Assembly (NCBI RefSeq): GCF_002278135.3
Contig: NZ_CP029425.2
Coordinates: forward strand, 6,052,001 to 6,116,000
Reading direction: 5' to 3'
Length of the DNA stretch: 64,000 bases
From: Bradyrhizobium ottawaense
GTDB lineage: Bacteria > Pseudomonadota > Alphaproteobacteria > Rhizobiales > Xanthobacteraceae
The notes below the pieces were generated by a model that was given only the letters and a program-made list of their open reading frames with translations, was not told where the DNA came from and searched no databases. Made by a program: the position numbers and the translations under genes. Position 1 is the first letter of the stretch, and every line of letters starts with the position of its first letter. Positions 52,423 through 61,699 of this stretch are shown here, one piece after another.

Positions 52423-53343
52423 ATGACCGCATCCGACCGCACCCCTGAAATGGCCAAACGCGAGCGCATTATTCGGGAAATGACCGACGATCTCGACGAA
52501 GAGCTGGAGATGGAGCTCGACGATGCGCGTCTCGACGAGCTCCTGGAGGAGACCGATACGCTGGGCCCGGCGGTCGACCGCAAGCTCTATTTCCGGGAGT
52601 TGCTGCGGCTCCAGGGCGAACTGGTCAAGCTCCAGGACTGGGTCCAGAGCGAGAAGAAGAAGGTCGTGGTGCTGTTCGAGGGCCGCGACTCCGCCGGCAA
52701 GGGCGGCGTGATCAAGCGCATCACCCAGCGCCTCAATCCGCGCATCTGCCGCGTCGCCGCGCTGCCAGCACCGAGCGAGCGCGAGCGCACGCAATGGTAT
52801 TTTCAGCGCTACGTGTCCCATCTGCCGGCCGGCGGCGAGATCGTGCTGTTCGATCGCAGCTGGTACAACCGCGCCGGCGTCGAGCGCGTGATGGGCTTTT
52901 GCACCGACGAGCAATACCAGGAGTTCTTCCAGACGGTGCCGGAGTTCGAGCGGATGCTGATCCGCTCCGGCATCATTTTGGTCAAATACTGGTTCTCGAT
53001 CACCGACGACGAGCAGCAGTTCCGCTTCACCATGCGCATCAAGGACCCCTTGAAGCAGTGGAAGCTGAGCCCGATGGACGTCGAGGCCCGCAGCCGCTGG
53101 GAGCTCTACACCAAGGCCAAGGAGACCATGCTGGAGCATACGCACCTTCCGGATTCACCGTGGTGGATCGTCGATGCCGTCGACAAGAAGCGCGCGCGGC
53201 TGAACTGCATCGCGCATCTGCTGAGCCAGATGCCATACCAGGAGGTCGCGCGGGTCCCGGTGGTGCTGCCGGCGCGCGTGCGGAACCCAGATTACCACCG
53301 CGGGCCGGTCCCGCCGGAGATGTACGTGCCGGCAAAATATTGA
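52423..53343 (+). CDS. ppk2: Polyphosphate kinase 2 (PPK2, single domain)
   Basis: 306 residues from the ATG at 52423 (AAGGA site). An acidic N-terminal extension (about 1-50, TDDLDEELEMELDDARLDEL) precedes the PPK2 core: Walker A FEGRDSAGKGGVIKR (about 85-99), lid region PSERERTQWYFQRYV, Walker B VLFDRSWYNRAGVERVMGF. It moves phosphate between polyphosphate and nucleoside diphosphates, usually making GTP or ATP. Ends PPEMYVPAKY as class I members often do. Downstream of the Lrp gene on the same strand with an 80-base gap; no functional link is evident. Confidence 0.92.
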   Translation: MTASDRTPEMAKRERIIREMTDDLDEELEMELDDARLDELLEETDTLGPAVDRKLYFRELLRLQGELVKLQDWVQSEKKKVVVLFEGRDSAGKGGVIKRITQRLNPRICRVAALPAPSERERTQWYFQRYVSHLPAGGEIVLFDRSWYNRAGVERVMGFCTDEQYQEFFQTVPEFERMLIRSGIILVKYWFSITDDEQQFRFTMRIKDPLKQWKLSPMDVEARSRWELYTKAKETMLEHTHLPDSPWWIVDAVDKKRARLNCIAHLLSQMPYQEVARVPVVLPARVRNPDYHRGPVPPEMYVPAKY

Positions 53344-53352
53344 GAAAGGTTT

Positions 53353-53477
53353 CGTGGGTTGAGCAAAGCGGCTTGTCCGCCATAGCTCGAAGAGCGACGG
53401 CGGAAGCGTGCCCACCAATCTCACCAGGAACGCGGATGCATGGTGGGCACGGCGCTCTGCGTCTTTGCCCACCCTAC
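53353..53477. repeat. Intergenic repeat, GTAGGGTGGGCAAAG family (copy 3, diverged)
   Basis: The right end CTTTGCCCACCCTAC is intact; the left end reads CGTGGGTTGAGCAAAG, a degraded inverse. GTGCCCACCA and TGGTGGGCAC pair inside. The element lies between convergent genes. Confidence 0.75.
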
Positions 53478-53486
53478 GCAGTACCG

Positions 53487-54566
53487 TCATCGCCACGGCT
53501 GCACGATGATCTTGGTGTGGGCTTCAGGATTGGCGAGATCGGCGAAGGCCTTGGCGACGCCGTCGATGCCGACCTCGGCCGTGACCATCGCCGCCGCATC
53601 CACCTGCCCTTCCGCGATCAGCCGCAGCGAGCCTGCGAATTCGTCCGGCGTATAACCGAGCACGTATTGGACGTTGAGCTCCTTCATGATGCCGAGCATG
53701 GGTTCGCTCTTGTCGGTCTCCATGCAGACGCCGACCACCACGATCCGAGCATCGCGCGGCGCGCCTTCGAACACCTGCTGCAGCAGCCCGGGCACGCCGA
53801 CGCATTCGAAGATGATCGCAGGCTTCAGCGCCGGCAGCATGAGCTGGAACGGCGGCCGCGCCGCCTTCTCGGCATCCGACATCTGCGCGTGCTCGGCCCA
53901 GGTCGCATAGGGCTGCGACACCCTGGGATCGACGACGATATCGGCGCCGAGCTTTGCCGCTAGCGCGCGGCGCGCCGGCGAATAGTCGGCGGCGACGATG
54001 GGGTGCAGCCCCTTGATCTTCAGCGCCGCGATCACCGCGAGCCCGACAGGGCCGCAACCGATGACGAGCGGCACCTCGCCGCCCCGGATGTTGGCTTTCG
54101 CCACGGCGTGAACGCCGACTGCGAGCGGCTCGGTCAAGGCCGCATGCTCCGGCGCAAGACCGTTGGGCACCTCGAGCAGGAGCGGCTCGCTCAAGACCAT
54201 CTGCTCCGCATAGCCGCCGACGAGGTCGTTGGAATAGCCGATCCCCTTGATGCCTTCCGGCGTCACCAGCGCAGGCAGCGAGCAGACATGTGTCCCCGGT
54301 TTGAACTTGCGTTCCGTGCCGGGGCCGTAATCGACGATCTCGCAGCAGAATTCGTGACCGAACACGACGTCACGCGACAGATCCATCGGCGTGCGACCGG
54401 TCTTCCTGGCCATCTCCACCATCCGCGGCGCATGCTGGCGCGCATGCAGATCGGAGCCGCAGATGCCGCAGGCGAGCGTCTTGACCAGCACCTGGCCGGG
54501 GCCCGGCTTCGGATCGGCCATCCTGTCGACGACAATCTCGCCGTTCCTGAAAATCGCAGCGCGCAT
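53487..54566 (-). CDS. Zinc-dependent alcohol dehydrogenase family (MDR) protein
   Basis: 359 residues. Catalytic zinc region LACGICGSDLHARQHAPRM and VVFGHEFCCEIVDYG; NAD(P) motif VIGCGPVGLAVIAALKIKG. The four-cysteine structural-zinc loop of classical alcohol dehydrogenases is missing; the segment where it should lie reads SLPALVTPEGIKGIGYSNDL. It oxidises an alcohol or polyol, substrate unknown. Preceded by a DMT transporter gene on the same strand with a 60-base gap. Confidence 0.88.
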   Translation of the reverse strand: MRAAIFRNGEIVVDRMADPKPGPGQVLVKTLACGICGSDLHARQHAPRMVEMARKTGRTPMDLSRDVVFGHEFCCEIVDYGPGTERKFKPGTHVCSLPALVTPEGIKGIGYSNDLVGGYAEQMVLSEPLLLEVPNGLAPEHAALTEPLAVGVHAVAKANIRGGEVPLVIGCGPVGLAVIAALKIKGLHPIVAADYSPARRALAAKLGADIVVDPRVSQPYATWAEHAQMSDAEKAARPPFQLMLPALKPAIIFECVGVPGLLQQVFEGAPRDARIVVVGVCMETDKSEPMLGIMKELNVQYVLGYTPDEFAGSLRLIAEGQVDAAAMVTAEVGIDGVAKAFADLANPEAHTKIIVQPWR

Positions 54567-54626
54567 CCGGCTCCTCCCGCATTGTTGGAGCCGTTGATAG
54601 CACGTAACAGGGCGCGCGAACTTGCG

Positions 54627-55568
54627 TCAGGGGTTCGGGGAACGCTCTTCCAGCACCAGCAACTGGGCGCGGCGGATACGCTCGCGATGAGCGATGTAGA
54701 GGCCGCTGGCGACGATGAAGGCCGCGCCGACGACCGTCCAGAGATCGGGGACCTCGCCGAAGATGAAGAAGCCGAGAATGCTGACCCACAGCAACTGGGT
54801 GTAGGAGAACGGCGCCAGCACCGAGGCATCGCCATAGCGATAGGCCAGCACGATGATCCACTGGCCGACGGTGGAGGCGACGCCGATCACGATGCCGAGC
54901 CCGATCGCGGTCCAGCTCGGCGTGACCCAGACGAACGGCACCATCACGGAAAGGATCGCAACGCCCGTGAGCGCAGAATACGCCATCGTGGTGAGCACGG
55001 CTTCACGCCCGCTCATCATCCGCGTCAGGATCAGCGCGGCGGCCCAGCAGAACGCAGAGACGATCGGGAAGAACGCGGCGGCGTGAAACGCGCTCGAGCC
55101 CGGCCGCAGGATGATCAGCACGCCCGTCAGGCCGATCGCGGTCGCGATCCAGCGTCGCATGCCCACCGTCTCGCTGAGGAAGACGATCGAGAGCGCAGTG
55201 ACGAACAGCGGCGAGACGAAGCCCGTCGCGGAGGCTTCCGCGATGGGAAGGAAGCGCAGGCCGGTGATGAAGAACAGCGAGGAGCCGAGCAGCGCGGCAC
55301 CGCGCATCAGTTGCAGGCCGAGCCGCTCGGTGCGCATCGCATGGAGCGGAGAGCCCGGCAGCATCACCGGCGTGAACATCAGCGCGAACGTGACGAAGCG
55401 GATCCAGGTGATCTCGATCGACGGCAGGCTGGTCGACAGATATTTCGCGGTGACGTCGGAGCAGCCGAGGAAGATCGTCGACAGCAGCACCAGCGCAATG
55501 CCCTTGAAGGGATGGTCGACACGCGCGGGCGCGCGGCGAGCCGTCTGCTTCTTCTCCGGCACGGGCAT
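54627..55568 (-). CDS. EamA/DMT-family transporter
   Basis: About 313 residues from an ATG at 55568; a GTG at 55613 would add 15 residues, and neither has a clear ribosome site. Ten predicted helices in two EamA halves, for example GIALVLLSTIFLGCSDVTAK, SPLFVTALSIVFLSETVGMR and FSYTQLLWVSILGFFIFGEV. The family exports metabolites such as amino acids or sugars; cargo unknown. Lies between the alcohol dehydrogenase and aldo/keto reductase genes on the same strand. Confidence 0.88.
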   Translation of the reverse strand: MPVPEKKQTARRAPARVDHPFKGIALVLLSTIFLGCSDVTAKYLSTSLPSIEITWIRFVTFALMFTPVMLPGSPLHAMRTERLGLQLMRGAALLGSSLFFITGLRFLPIAEASATGFVSPLFVTALSIVFLSETVGMRRWIATAIGLTGVLIILRPGSSAFHAAAFFPIVSAFCWAAALILTRMMSGREAVLTTMAYSALTGVAILSVMVPFVWVTPSWTAIGLGIVIGVASTVGQWIIVLAYRYGDASVLAPFSYTQLLWVSILGFFIFGEVPDLWTVVGAAFIVASGLYIAHRERIRRAQLLVLEERSPNP

Positions 55569-55754
55569 GGGGATACTGTCGAGCCTTGCGGCTGCGGCGG
55601 GCGGCGGTGTCACGGCTGGAACCCGGGAAAATGCGATCGAGAACGGTGGTAAAAAACGACAAATGCGCCGCGTTCACAACTTCCGAAAACAGGATGCCGA
55701 TATGCGCAGGCCGCCGCGCGCGTCAATGCTCCGTTAATAATGGGCGTTTGTGCA

Positions 55755-56594
55755 TTACAGCATGGGCAGGCTGCGCGGCTTCGGCCCGCGCGGAAACGCC
55801 GCATCGAGCGCCGTAATCTCGTCTTTCGTTAGCGCGAGATCACCGGCCGCCGCATTCTCGCCGGCATGTTCGGGGGACGAGGCCTTCGGAATCGCGAACA
55901 CCGTAGTCGCACGGGTGAGGAAGCTGAGCGCGACCTGACGCGGCGTCACGCGACGCGCCTCTGCGATGCGCTCCAGCACGGCACCGCCCTTGCTGCGCGC
56001 ATCCGGAAAATCGTCGTGACCGAACGGCGAGTAGGCGACGACGGCGACGCCATGCTGCTCGCACCACGGGATCACCGCATGCTCGATCGCGCGTTCCTTC
56101 AGATGATAGAGCACCTGATTGCAGGCGATACGACCTTCGCCCGCGACGTCGAGAATTTCGTCGAGATCATCGGCATCGAAATTGGACACGCCCCAGGATT
56201 TGATCTTGCCTGATTTCACCAGCTCCTCGAACGCGGCGACGGTGTCTTCGAGCGGATAGGAACCGCGCCAGTGCAGGAGATAGCAATCGAGATGATCGGT
56301 CTTGAGCCGCTTCAGCGAACGCTCGCAGGCGGTGATGGTGCCGCGGCGCGACGCGTTGCTCGGCAACACCTTGGAGACGAGGAACACTTCATCACGGCGG
56401 CCCGTGATCGCATCGGCAATGACGAGCTCGGCATCGCCATACATCTCGGCGGTGTCGATGTGGGTCATGCCGAGATCGAGCCCGCGCTGAAGCGCCGCAA
56501 TCGCGCGCTTGCGGTCGCCATGGTCGAGATACCAGGTGCCCTGCCCGATGACGGAGACTTTGGCGCCGGCTTTGCCGAAGAATTTTGTGTTCAT
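55755..56594 (-). CDS. Aldo/keto reductase
   Basis: 279 residues from the ATG at 56594 (MNTKFFGKAGAKVSVIGQGT). Catalytic tetrad D47 and Y52 (THIDTAEMYGDAE), K75 (FLVSKVLPSN) and H108 (CYLLHWRGSYPLEDT). C-terminal NADPH-binding region includes FAIPKASSPEHAGENAAA. It reduces carbonyl compounds with NADPH. It follows an SMP-30 lactonase gene by eight bases on the same strand, so they are probably one unit. Confidence 0.92.
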   Translation of the reverse strand: MNTKFFGKAGAKVSVIGQGTWYLDHGDRKRAIAALQRGLDLGMTHIDTAEMYGDAELVIADAITGRRDEVFLVSKVLPSNASRRGTITACERSLKRLKTDHLDCYLLHWRGSYPLEDTVAAFEELVKSGKIKSWGVSNFDADDLDEILDVAGEGRIACNQVLYHLKERAIEHAVIPWCEQHGVAVVAYSPFGHDDFPDARSKGGAVLERIAEARRVTPRQVALSFLTRATTVFAIPKASSPEHAGENAAAGDLALTKDEITALDAAFPRGPKPRSLPML

Positions 56595-56602
56595 GTTAGA
56601 GC

Positions 56603-57502
56603 TCACAGTCCGCCGATATCCGCAACCAGCACGCTGCCAGTCGACGACTCCGTGATATAGAGCCGATTCCCGCTTTCGCCACCGATCGCCACATTGGTGC
56701 AATTCGGCCCCTCGCACGACTTGATCCGCGCAAGCAATTCGCCGTTCGGCGCGAACACGAAGACGTGGCCGAGCGAAGCATGGCCGACGAACAGGCGACC
56801 CCTGGCGTCCATGGTCAAGCCATCGGGACCGCTGGTGCCGAACAGCGAGCAGAAGCGGCCAACCTTGGACACACTGCCGTCCTTCATGAACGGCAACCGC
56901 CACACCGCGTTGTCGCGCGTCATCGCGACGAACAGTACGGTTTCGGTGAGATCGAGCACCAGGCCATTCGGGCTGATGCCGGTGTCGATCAGGCAATCGA
57001 GCCGGCCGTTCGATGCGAGACGATACACGCGACCGCTGGGGTCGTGCAGGCCGGTCTGGCCCTGATCGGTGAAATAGATGTCGCCGTTGGAAGCAAGATG
57101 CAGGTCGTTGCAACCGCGGAAAGATTCTGAATTGCGCGCGGTCAGGACGGGCTTGATGCGACCGGCGTTGGGGTCGAGCTCCATGATGCCGTGCCTGTAG
57201 TCGGCCACCAGGATGCGCCCATCAGATGCGATCTTCAGTCCGTTCGGCCAACCCTCATATTCGATCACGAGCGACCATTCGCCATCAGGCGCGATGCGAA
57301 AGATGCGGCCGAAGGGAATGTCGACGATGTAGAGATTGCCGTCGCTGTCGAAAGACGGTCCTTCGATGAAGCTGTCGGTCGGCACATTCGGCCGGTTGGC
57401 GTCAGCCCAATCGGTCCGCACGCCCTTGCGGCGGAACTTTTCGGGCATCGCGGAGAAAAGCCTCGTCTCGATCAGGCGCGGCGGCGTTTCCAGGTACATC
57501 AT
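56603..57502 (-). CDS. SMP-30/gluconolactonase family lactonase (second copy in window)
   Basis: 299 residues from the ATG at 57502 (another ATG follows immediately); no strong ribosome site. Propeller motifs NVPTDSFIEGPSFDSDGNLY, YEGWPNGLKIASDGRILVAD, RGCNDLHLASNGDIYFTDQG, GISPNGLVLDLTETVLFVAM and TSGPDGLTMDARGRLFVGHA. It likely hydrolyses a sugar or other lactone. It differs clearly from the lactonase at 46518. Upstream in-frame sequence is repeat-derived and left out. Confidence 0.87.
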   Translation of the reverse strand: MMYLETPPRLIETRLFSAMPEKFRRKGVRTDWADANRPNVPTDSFIEGPSFDSDGNLYIVDIPFGRIFRIAPDGEWSLVIEYEGWPNGLKIASDGRILVADYRHGIMELDPNAGRIKPVLTARNSESFRGCNDLHLASNGDIYFTDQGQTGLHDPSGRVYRLASNGRLDCLIDTGISPNGLVLDLTETVLFVAMTRDNAVWRLPFMKDGSVSKVGRFCSLFGTSGPDGLTMDARGRLFVGHASLGHVFVFAPNGELLARIKSCEGPNCTNVAIGGESGNRLYITESSTGSVLVADIGGL

Positions 57503-57604
57503 TGTTGTTTTTGGGCGTGTTGAGGGGGAAGCCGCGGCACCATAGGGCACAATCGAGGGCGCGTCGATTGGGCCGGGGGAATGGCTGCGTCCACGCCACC
57601 CTCG

Positions 57605-57735
57605 CGTCCCGGACGCGCTGCAGCGTGAAACGCTGCTGCGCAGAGCCGGGACCCAGAAAGGCCAAACACTCGCTTCTAGATGGGCCTCGGCTCTGCAGCG
57701 CACCGCTACGCGCTGCGCTGCGTCCGAGGCACGAG
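57605..57735. repeat. Intergenic palindromic repeat, GTCCCGGACGCGCTGCAGC family (copy 2)
   Basis: Matches the repeat at 28641-28775: GTCCCGGACGCGCTGCAGCG, GCTGCGCAGAGCCGGGACCC, GGCTCTGCAGCGCACCGC and CGCTGCGCTGCGTCCGAGGC occur in the same order, with a variable middle. Confidence 0.85.
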
Positions 57736-57737
57736 GC

Positions 57738-60443
57738 CTACCCCACCGCGCCCGCGACCTTCGCCTGCTTCACCGGCGCCGTGTCCGTCGCTGCGATCAG
57801 GCGCTTCAGTTCCGGAATGCAGGAGCCGCAATTGGTGCCGGCCTTGAGCTTGGCGCCGATCTCGGCAGCCGAGCGCGCGCCGGCCGCGATGGTCTCGCAG
57901 ATGGTGCCGCGGCCGACGCCGAAGCAGGCGCAGACGACCGGCCCGGTCGAGGCGGCGCCTTCGCCGGACTTGCCTGACAACAGCATGCGGCGCTGATCGT
58001 CGGTGACGAGGTCGGCCACGAACAGGCTCTTCACCACCTCCCAGTCGCCCGCATCATGCGCGGGGCCGACGAACAGGCAGGTCTCGATGCGATCGCCCGC
58101 GAACGACGCCGCACGATAGACCCCGCCGCCGAAGTCGCGATAGTCGGCGACGTCCTCGCCGGCGACGCTCTCGAGCCAGGCCGGCCAGCGCGAAAGGTCG
58201 GCGTTGTCGGCGAAGAGATAGCCGAAGCCGCCGGTGACCGTGACGCGGGTCCACAACAGGTTCGGCGGCAGATCGAGCTGCTTCCGCGACAGCGCAAAGC
58301 CGCGGAAGACGAATTCATAAGGCGCGATCGCGGCCGGCGTCGCCTTGGATTCCGGCTGCCCCGAGAACGGATCGGTGAAGGACTGCACCAGCGCTCCGAC
58401 GCGGCCATGCGAGGCATTCATTGCGCTCCAATGGATCGGCGCGAACAATGTGCCACGCTGAGTGCCGTCACTGACGACGACCTTCAGGATGCACTGACCG
58501 TAGTCGGTGGTCACGCGGGCAAAGCCGTCGTGAACGATGCCGTATTTGCCGGCATCATCAGGATGGATCTCGACGAAGGGCTCCGGCAGATGCGCGCCCA
58601 GGCGCTGGCTGAGCCCCGTGCGCGTCATGGTGTGCCATTGGTCGCGGATGCGTCCGGTGTTGAGCCTGAGGGGGCGCGAGGCACCGGTCTCGCCGCGCAG
58701 CGACGGCACCTCCGGCGCAATGAACCGGCCCTTGCCGTCATTGGTGAAGAAGCCGCCCTTCGCAAAGAAACGCTCGCTCGACGCCTCGCCTTCGCGCACC
58801 GGCCACTGCACCGGCTTCAAGGCATCGAAGGCGTCGTCGGACAGCGAGGTCAGCGCGCCGATATCGAAATCGCGGCTGCCCTCGTTCTCGAACGCCGAGA
58901 GCGCGGCGTGCTCTCGGAAGATCTCGGCGGCGGATTTGTAGTTGAAGCTGTCGCCGAAGCCGAGGCGCTTGGCGGTCTCGCTGAGGATCCACCAATCGGG
59001 GCGCGCCTCGCCCGGCGCCGGCAGGAACGAGCGCTGGCGCGAGATGCGGCGCTCGGAATTGGTCACGGTGCCCGACTTCTCGCCCCAGGCGAGCGCCGGC
59101 AGCAGCACATGCGGACCGGCATCGACCGTGTCGTTGGAGAGCACGTTCTCGGACACCACGAACAGCTCGAGCTTCTTCAACGCCTCGCGCACGAAGTCCG
59201 CATCGGGCAGCGACACCGCGGGATTGGTGCCCATCACCCAGAGCGCCTTGACCTCGCCGCGATGGATGGCCTCGAACAGCTGCACCGCCTTCAGCCCCTC
59301 ATGGGTGGCGATGCGCGGTGCCTTCCAGAACCGCCTGACACGATCGATGTCGGGCGGCGTGAAGCCCATATGCGCGGCAAGCATATTGGCGAGACCGCCG
59401 ACCTCGCGGCCGCCCATCGCGTTGGGCTGGCCGGTGAGCGAGAACGGCGAGGCGCCGGGCTTGCCGATGCGTCCCGTCGCGAGGTGGCAGTTCAGGATCG
59501 CGTTGACCTTGTCGGTGCCCTGTGCCGACTGGTTGACGCCCTGCGAATACAGCGTGACGACGCGGTCCGTGTCGCGGAACATCTTGAAGAAGGTGGCGAC
59601 ATCCTGCTCCGAGAGGCCCGTCGCGAGCGCCGTCGCAGTGACGCTGCCGGCGATGCTGCGCGCACGCGCCAAGGCATCGTCGAAACCGCTCGTGTTCTGC
59701 GCGATGTAGTCCTGGTCCAGCGCACCATTGTCGGCGAGATGGACGAACAGGCCGGAGAACAGCGCGGTATCGGTGCCGGGCTTGAGGCCGAGGAACAGAT
59801 CGACATCGCTCGCAGTGTCGGTGCGGCGCGGATCGATCACGATCATGCGCGCGCCACGCTCCCCACGGTTCTTCAGCATGCGCTGGAACAGCACCGGATG
59901 GCACCAGGCCGCGTTCGAGCCGACGAAGACCAGCAGATCGGCCTGATCGAGATCCTCATAGCAGCCGGGGACTGTGTCGGCGCCAAAGGCGCGGCGATGG
60001 CCGGCGACCGAGGACGACATGCAGAGCCGCGAGTTGGTATCGACATTCGCCGTGCCGACAAAGCCCTTCATCAGCTTGTTGGCGACGTAATAATCCTCGG
60101 TGAGGAGCTGGCCGGAGAGATAGAACGCGACCGCATCGGCGCCATCTCGCGCCACGATGTGCTGCATGCGATGGGCGACATGATCGAGCGCATCGCTCCA
60201 GGCGACGCGCTCGAGCACGCCCTTGCAGCGGATCATCGGATAGAGCAGACGGCTTTCGAGGCCAACGGTCTCGCCGAGCGCTGAGCCTTTCGAGCACAGC
60301 CGGCCGAAATTGGCGGGATGGTCAGGATCGCCAGCGATCGCCGCCCCGCCCATGCCGTCCGGCGTCGCCAGCACGCCGCAGCCGACGCCGCAATAGGGAC
60401 AGGTCGTCTTGGTGGCACGAAGCGTGGGATCGATCGCCGTCAT
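57738..60443 (-). CDS. nasC: Assimilatory nitrate reductase catalytic subunit with C-terminal BFD-like [2Fe-2S] domain
   Basis: 901 residues from the ATG at 60443. The N-terminal [4Fe-4S] ligands are C15, C18, C22 (TTCPYCGVGCGVL) and C50 (GRLCSKGSAL). The molybdenum ligand is likely C141 (NVDTNSRLCMSSSVAGHRRA). Molybdopterin-binding segments include TLYSQGVNQSAQGTDKVNAI, VMGTNPAVSLPDADFV and LNTGRIRDQWHTMTRTG. The last 70 residues form a BFD-like domain (VCACFGVGRGTICETI and GTNCGSCIPELKR). It reduces nitrate to nitrite in the cytoplasm. Last gene of narK-bjgb-flp-nasC; 28 bases after flp. No nitrite reductase gene is in the window. Confidence 0.94.
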   Translation of the reverse strand: MTAIDPTLRATKTTCPYCGVGCGVLATPDGMGGAAIAGDPDHPANFGRLCSKGSALGETVGLESRLLYPMIRCKGVLERVAWSDALDHVAHRMQHIVARDGADAVAFYLSGQLLTEDYYVANKLMKGFVGTANVDTNSRLCMSSSVAGHRRAFGADTVPGCYEDLDQADLLVFVGSNAAWCHPVLFQRMLKNRGERGARMIVIDPRRTDTASDVDLFLGLKPGTDTALFSGLFVHLADNGALDQDYIAQNTSGFDDALARARSIAGSVTATALATGLSEQDVATFFKMFRDTDRVVTLYSQGVNQSAQGTDKVNAILNCHLATGRIGKPGASPFSLTGQPNAMGGREVGGLANMLAAHMGFTPPDIDRVRRFWKAPRIATHEGLKAVQLFEAIHRGEVKALWVMGTNPAVSLPDADFVREALKKLELFVVSENVLSNDTVDAGPHVLLPALAWGEKSGTVTNSERRISRQRSFLPAPGEARPDWWILSETAKRLGFGDSFNYKSAAEIFREHAALSAFENEGSRDFDIGALTSLSDDAFDALKPVQWPVREGEASSERFFAKGGFFTNDGKGRFIAPEVPSLRGETGASRPLRLNTGRIRDQWHTMTRTGLSQRLGAHLPEPFVEIHPDDAGKYGIVHDGFARVTTDYGQCILKVVVSDGTQRGTLFAPIHWSAMNASHGRVGALVQSFTDPFSGQPESKATPAAIAPYEFVFRGFALSRKQLDLPPNLLWTRVTVTGGFGYLFADNADLSRWPAWLESVAGEDVADYRDFGGGVYRAASFAGDRIETCLFVGPAHDAGDWEVVKSLFVADLVTDDQRRMLLSGKSGEGAASTGPVVCACFGVGRGTICETIAAGARSAAEIGAKLKAGTNCGSCIPELKRLIAATDTAPVKQAKVAGAVG

Positions 60444-60471
60444 ATCAAGCTGCCCTGTCACGCCGGCTCTA

Positions 60472-61689
60472 TCAAGCCGCCTTGGAAGAACGCGCGAGCG
60501 CGCGACCAAACATCATGTCGGTCCGGATCGCCGCCACCTTGTCGCGATTGCGGATCAGCTCGAGATACCAGAGCGCATCGACGGTATCGCCGATCAGCAC
60601 CGCGCCGGTGAGCCGGCCGTCGGCGATCACGAGCTTCTTGTAGGTGCCGCGCCTGCGGTCGGTCAGCACCAGGCTCTCGCTGCCCTCCCCGCCCATGAAA
60701 TCGCCGGCGGAGAACACGCTGACGCCGGAGACCTTCAAATTGGTCGAGACCACGCTGCCCTGGTAGGCGGCGGGCCGGCCGGCCAGATGCCGTGCCAGCA
60801 CCCTCGCCTGCTCATAGGCGGGCTCGACCAGGCCATAGCAGGTGCCGCGATGCTCGGCGCATTCGCCGAGCGCGAAGATGTCGGGCGATGCCGTCTGCAT
60901 CAAATCGTTGACGACGATGCCGCGGTTGACCGCGATGCCGGCGTCTTTGGCAAGCGCCACGTTCGGCTTGATGCCGGCGGCGAAGATCACCGCGTCGGCC
61001 TCGATGCGGCTGCCATCGGCAAGCTCGACGGCCTCGACATGACCATCGCCATGGATGCGGGCGGTCGAGGCATTGAGCAGGATGCGGATGCCCTTGCGCT
61101 CGACCAGCATCTTGAGCAGGTCGGCGGCCGGCCCATCGAGCTGACGCTCCATCAGCCGGTCCATCAGATGCAGCAGCGTTACCGGCGCGCCGGCCTTGGC
61201 AAGGCCGTAGGCTGCCTCAAGTCCGAGCAGACCACCGCCAACCACGACGACACGCTTCTTCGCAGCGGCCAGCGTCAGCAAAAGGTCGACGTCGCGCGTA
61301 TCGCGAAAAGTGTGCACACCGGCGAGATCGGCGCCCGGCAAATTGAGCCGCAGCGGCGTCGATCCGGTGGCCAGCACGAGCTTGGAATACTCCATGCTCT
61401 CCTCGCCCTCGATCTTGAGCTCGCGGCGGCCGGTGTCGATCTCGGTGACGCGATAGCCATAGCGGACCGTGACGCCACGATGGCGCCACCAATCGGCCGG
61501 CCGCAGCTCGATCTCGTGCGAGCCGGTCTCGCCGGCCAGCACGGAGGAGAGCAGCACGCGATTGTAAGCGAGCCGCGGCTCTTCGCCGATCACCGCGACC
61601 GCGTAGCGGCCGAGCGAGGTCTTGGCGAGCTCATCGACCAGACGCGCGGCCGCCATACCGTTACCGACGATGACCAGCGGTTCACTCAC
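60472..61689 (-). CDS. flp: FAD/NAD(P)-dependent oxidoreductase, electron donor for nitrate reductase (Flp)
   Basis: 405 residues from a GTG at 61689 with GGAG 7 bases upstream; the frame runs further but into the haemoglobin gap. FAD motif VIVGNGMAAARLVDELAK, second dinucleotide fold VVVVGGGLLGLEAAYGLAK, and SPDIFALGECAEHRGTCYGL. It corresponds to the N-terminal half of NirB-type nitrite reductases (GNGMA start) without the sirohaem part. In Bradyrhizobium the equivalent Flp is reported to pass NADH electrons to NasC and Bjgb. It sits 28 bases before nasC and 10 bases after bjgb. Confidence 0.9.
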   Translation of the reverse strand: MSEPLVIVGNGMAAARLVDELAKTSLGRYAVAVIGEEPRLAYNRVLLSSVLAGETGSHEIELRPADWWRHRGVTVRYGYRVTEIDTGRRELKIEGEESMEYSKLVLATGSTPLRLNLPGADLAGVHTFRDTRDVDLLLTLAAAKKRVVVVGGGLLGLEAAYGLAKAGAPVTLLHLMDRLMERQLDGPAADLLKMLVERKGIRILLNASTARIHGDGHVEAVELADGSRIEADAVIFAAGIKPNVALAKDAGIAVNRGIVVNDLMQTASPDIFALGECAEHRGTCYGLVEPAYEQARVLARHLAGRPAAYQGSVVSTNLKVSGVSVFSAGDFMGGEGSESLVLTDRRRGTYKKLVIADGRLTGAVLIGDTVDALWYLELIRNRDKVAAIRTDMMFGRALARSSKAA

Positions 61690-61699
61690 GAGGCATCTC

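Noticed and set aside
58056..60284. 742-residue plus-strand open frame opposite nasC
   Set aside because: It lies wholly inside the nitrate reductase gene, which has all cofactor motifs; the plus-strand product shows no motif and is Arg/Glu-rich.
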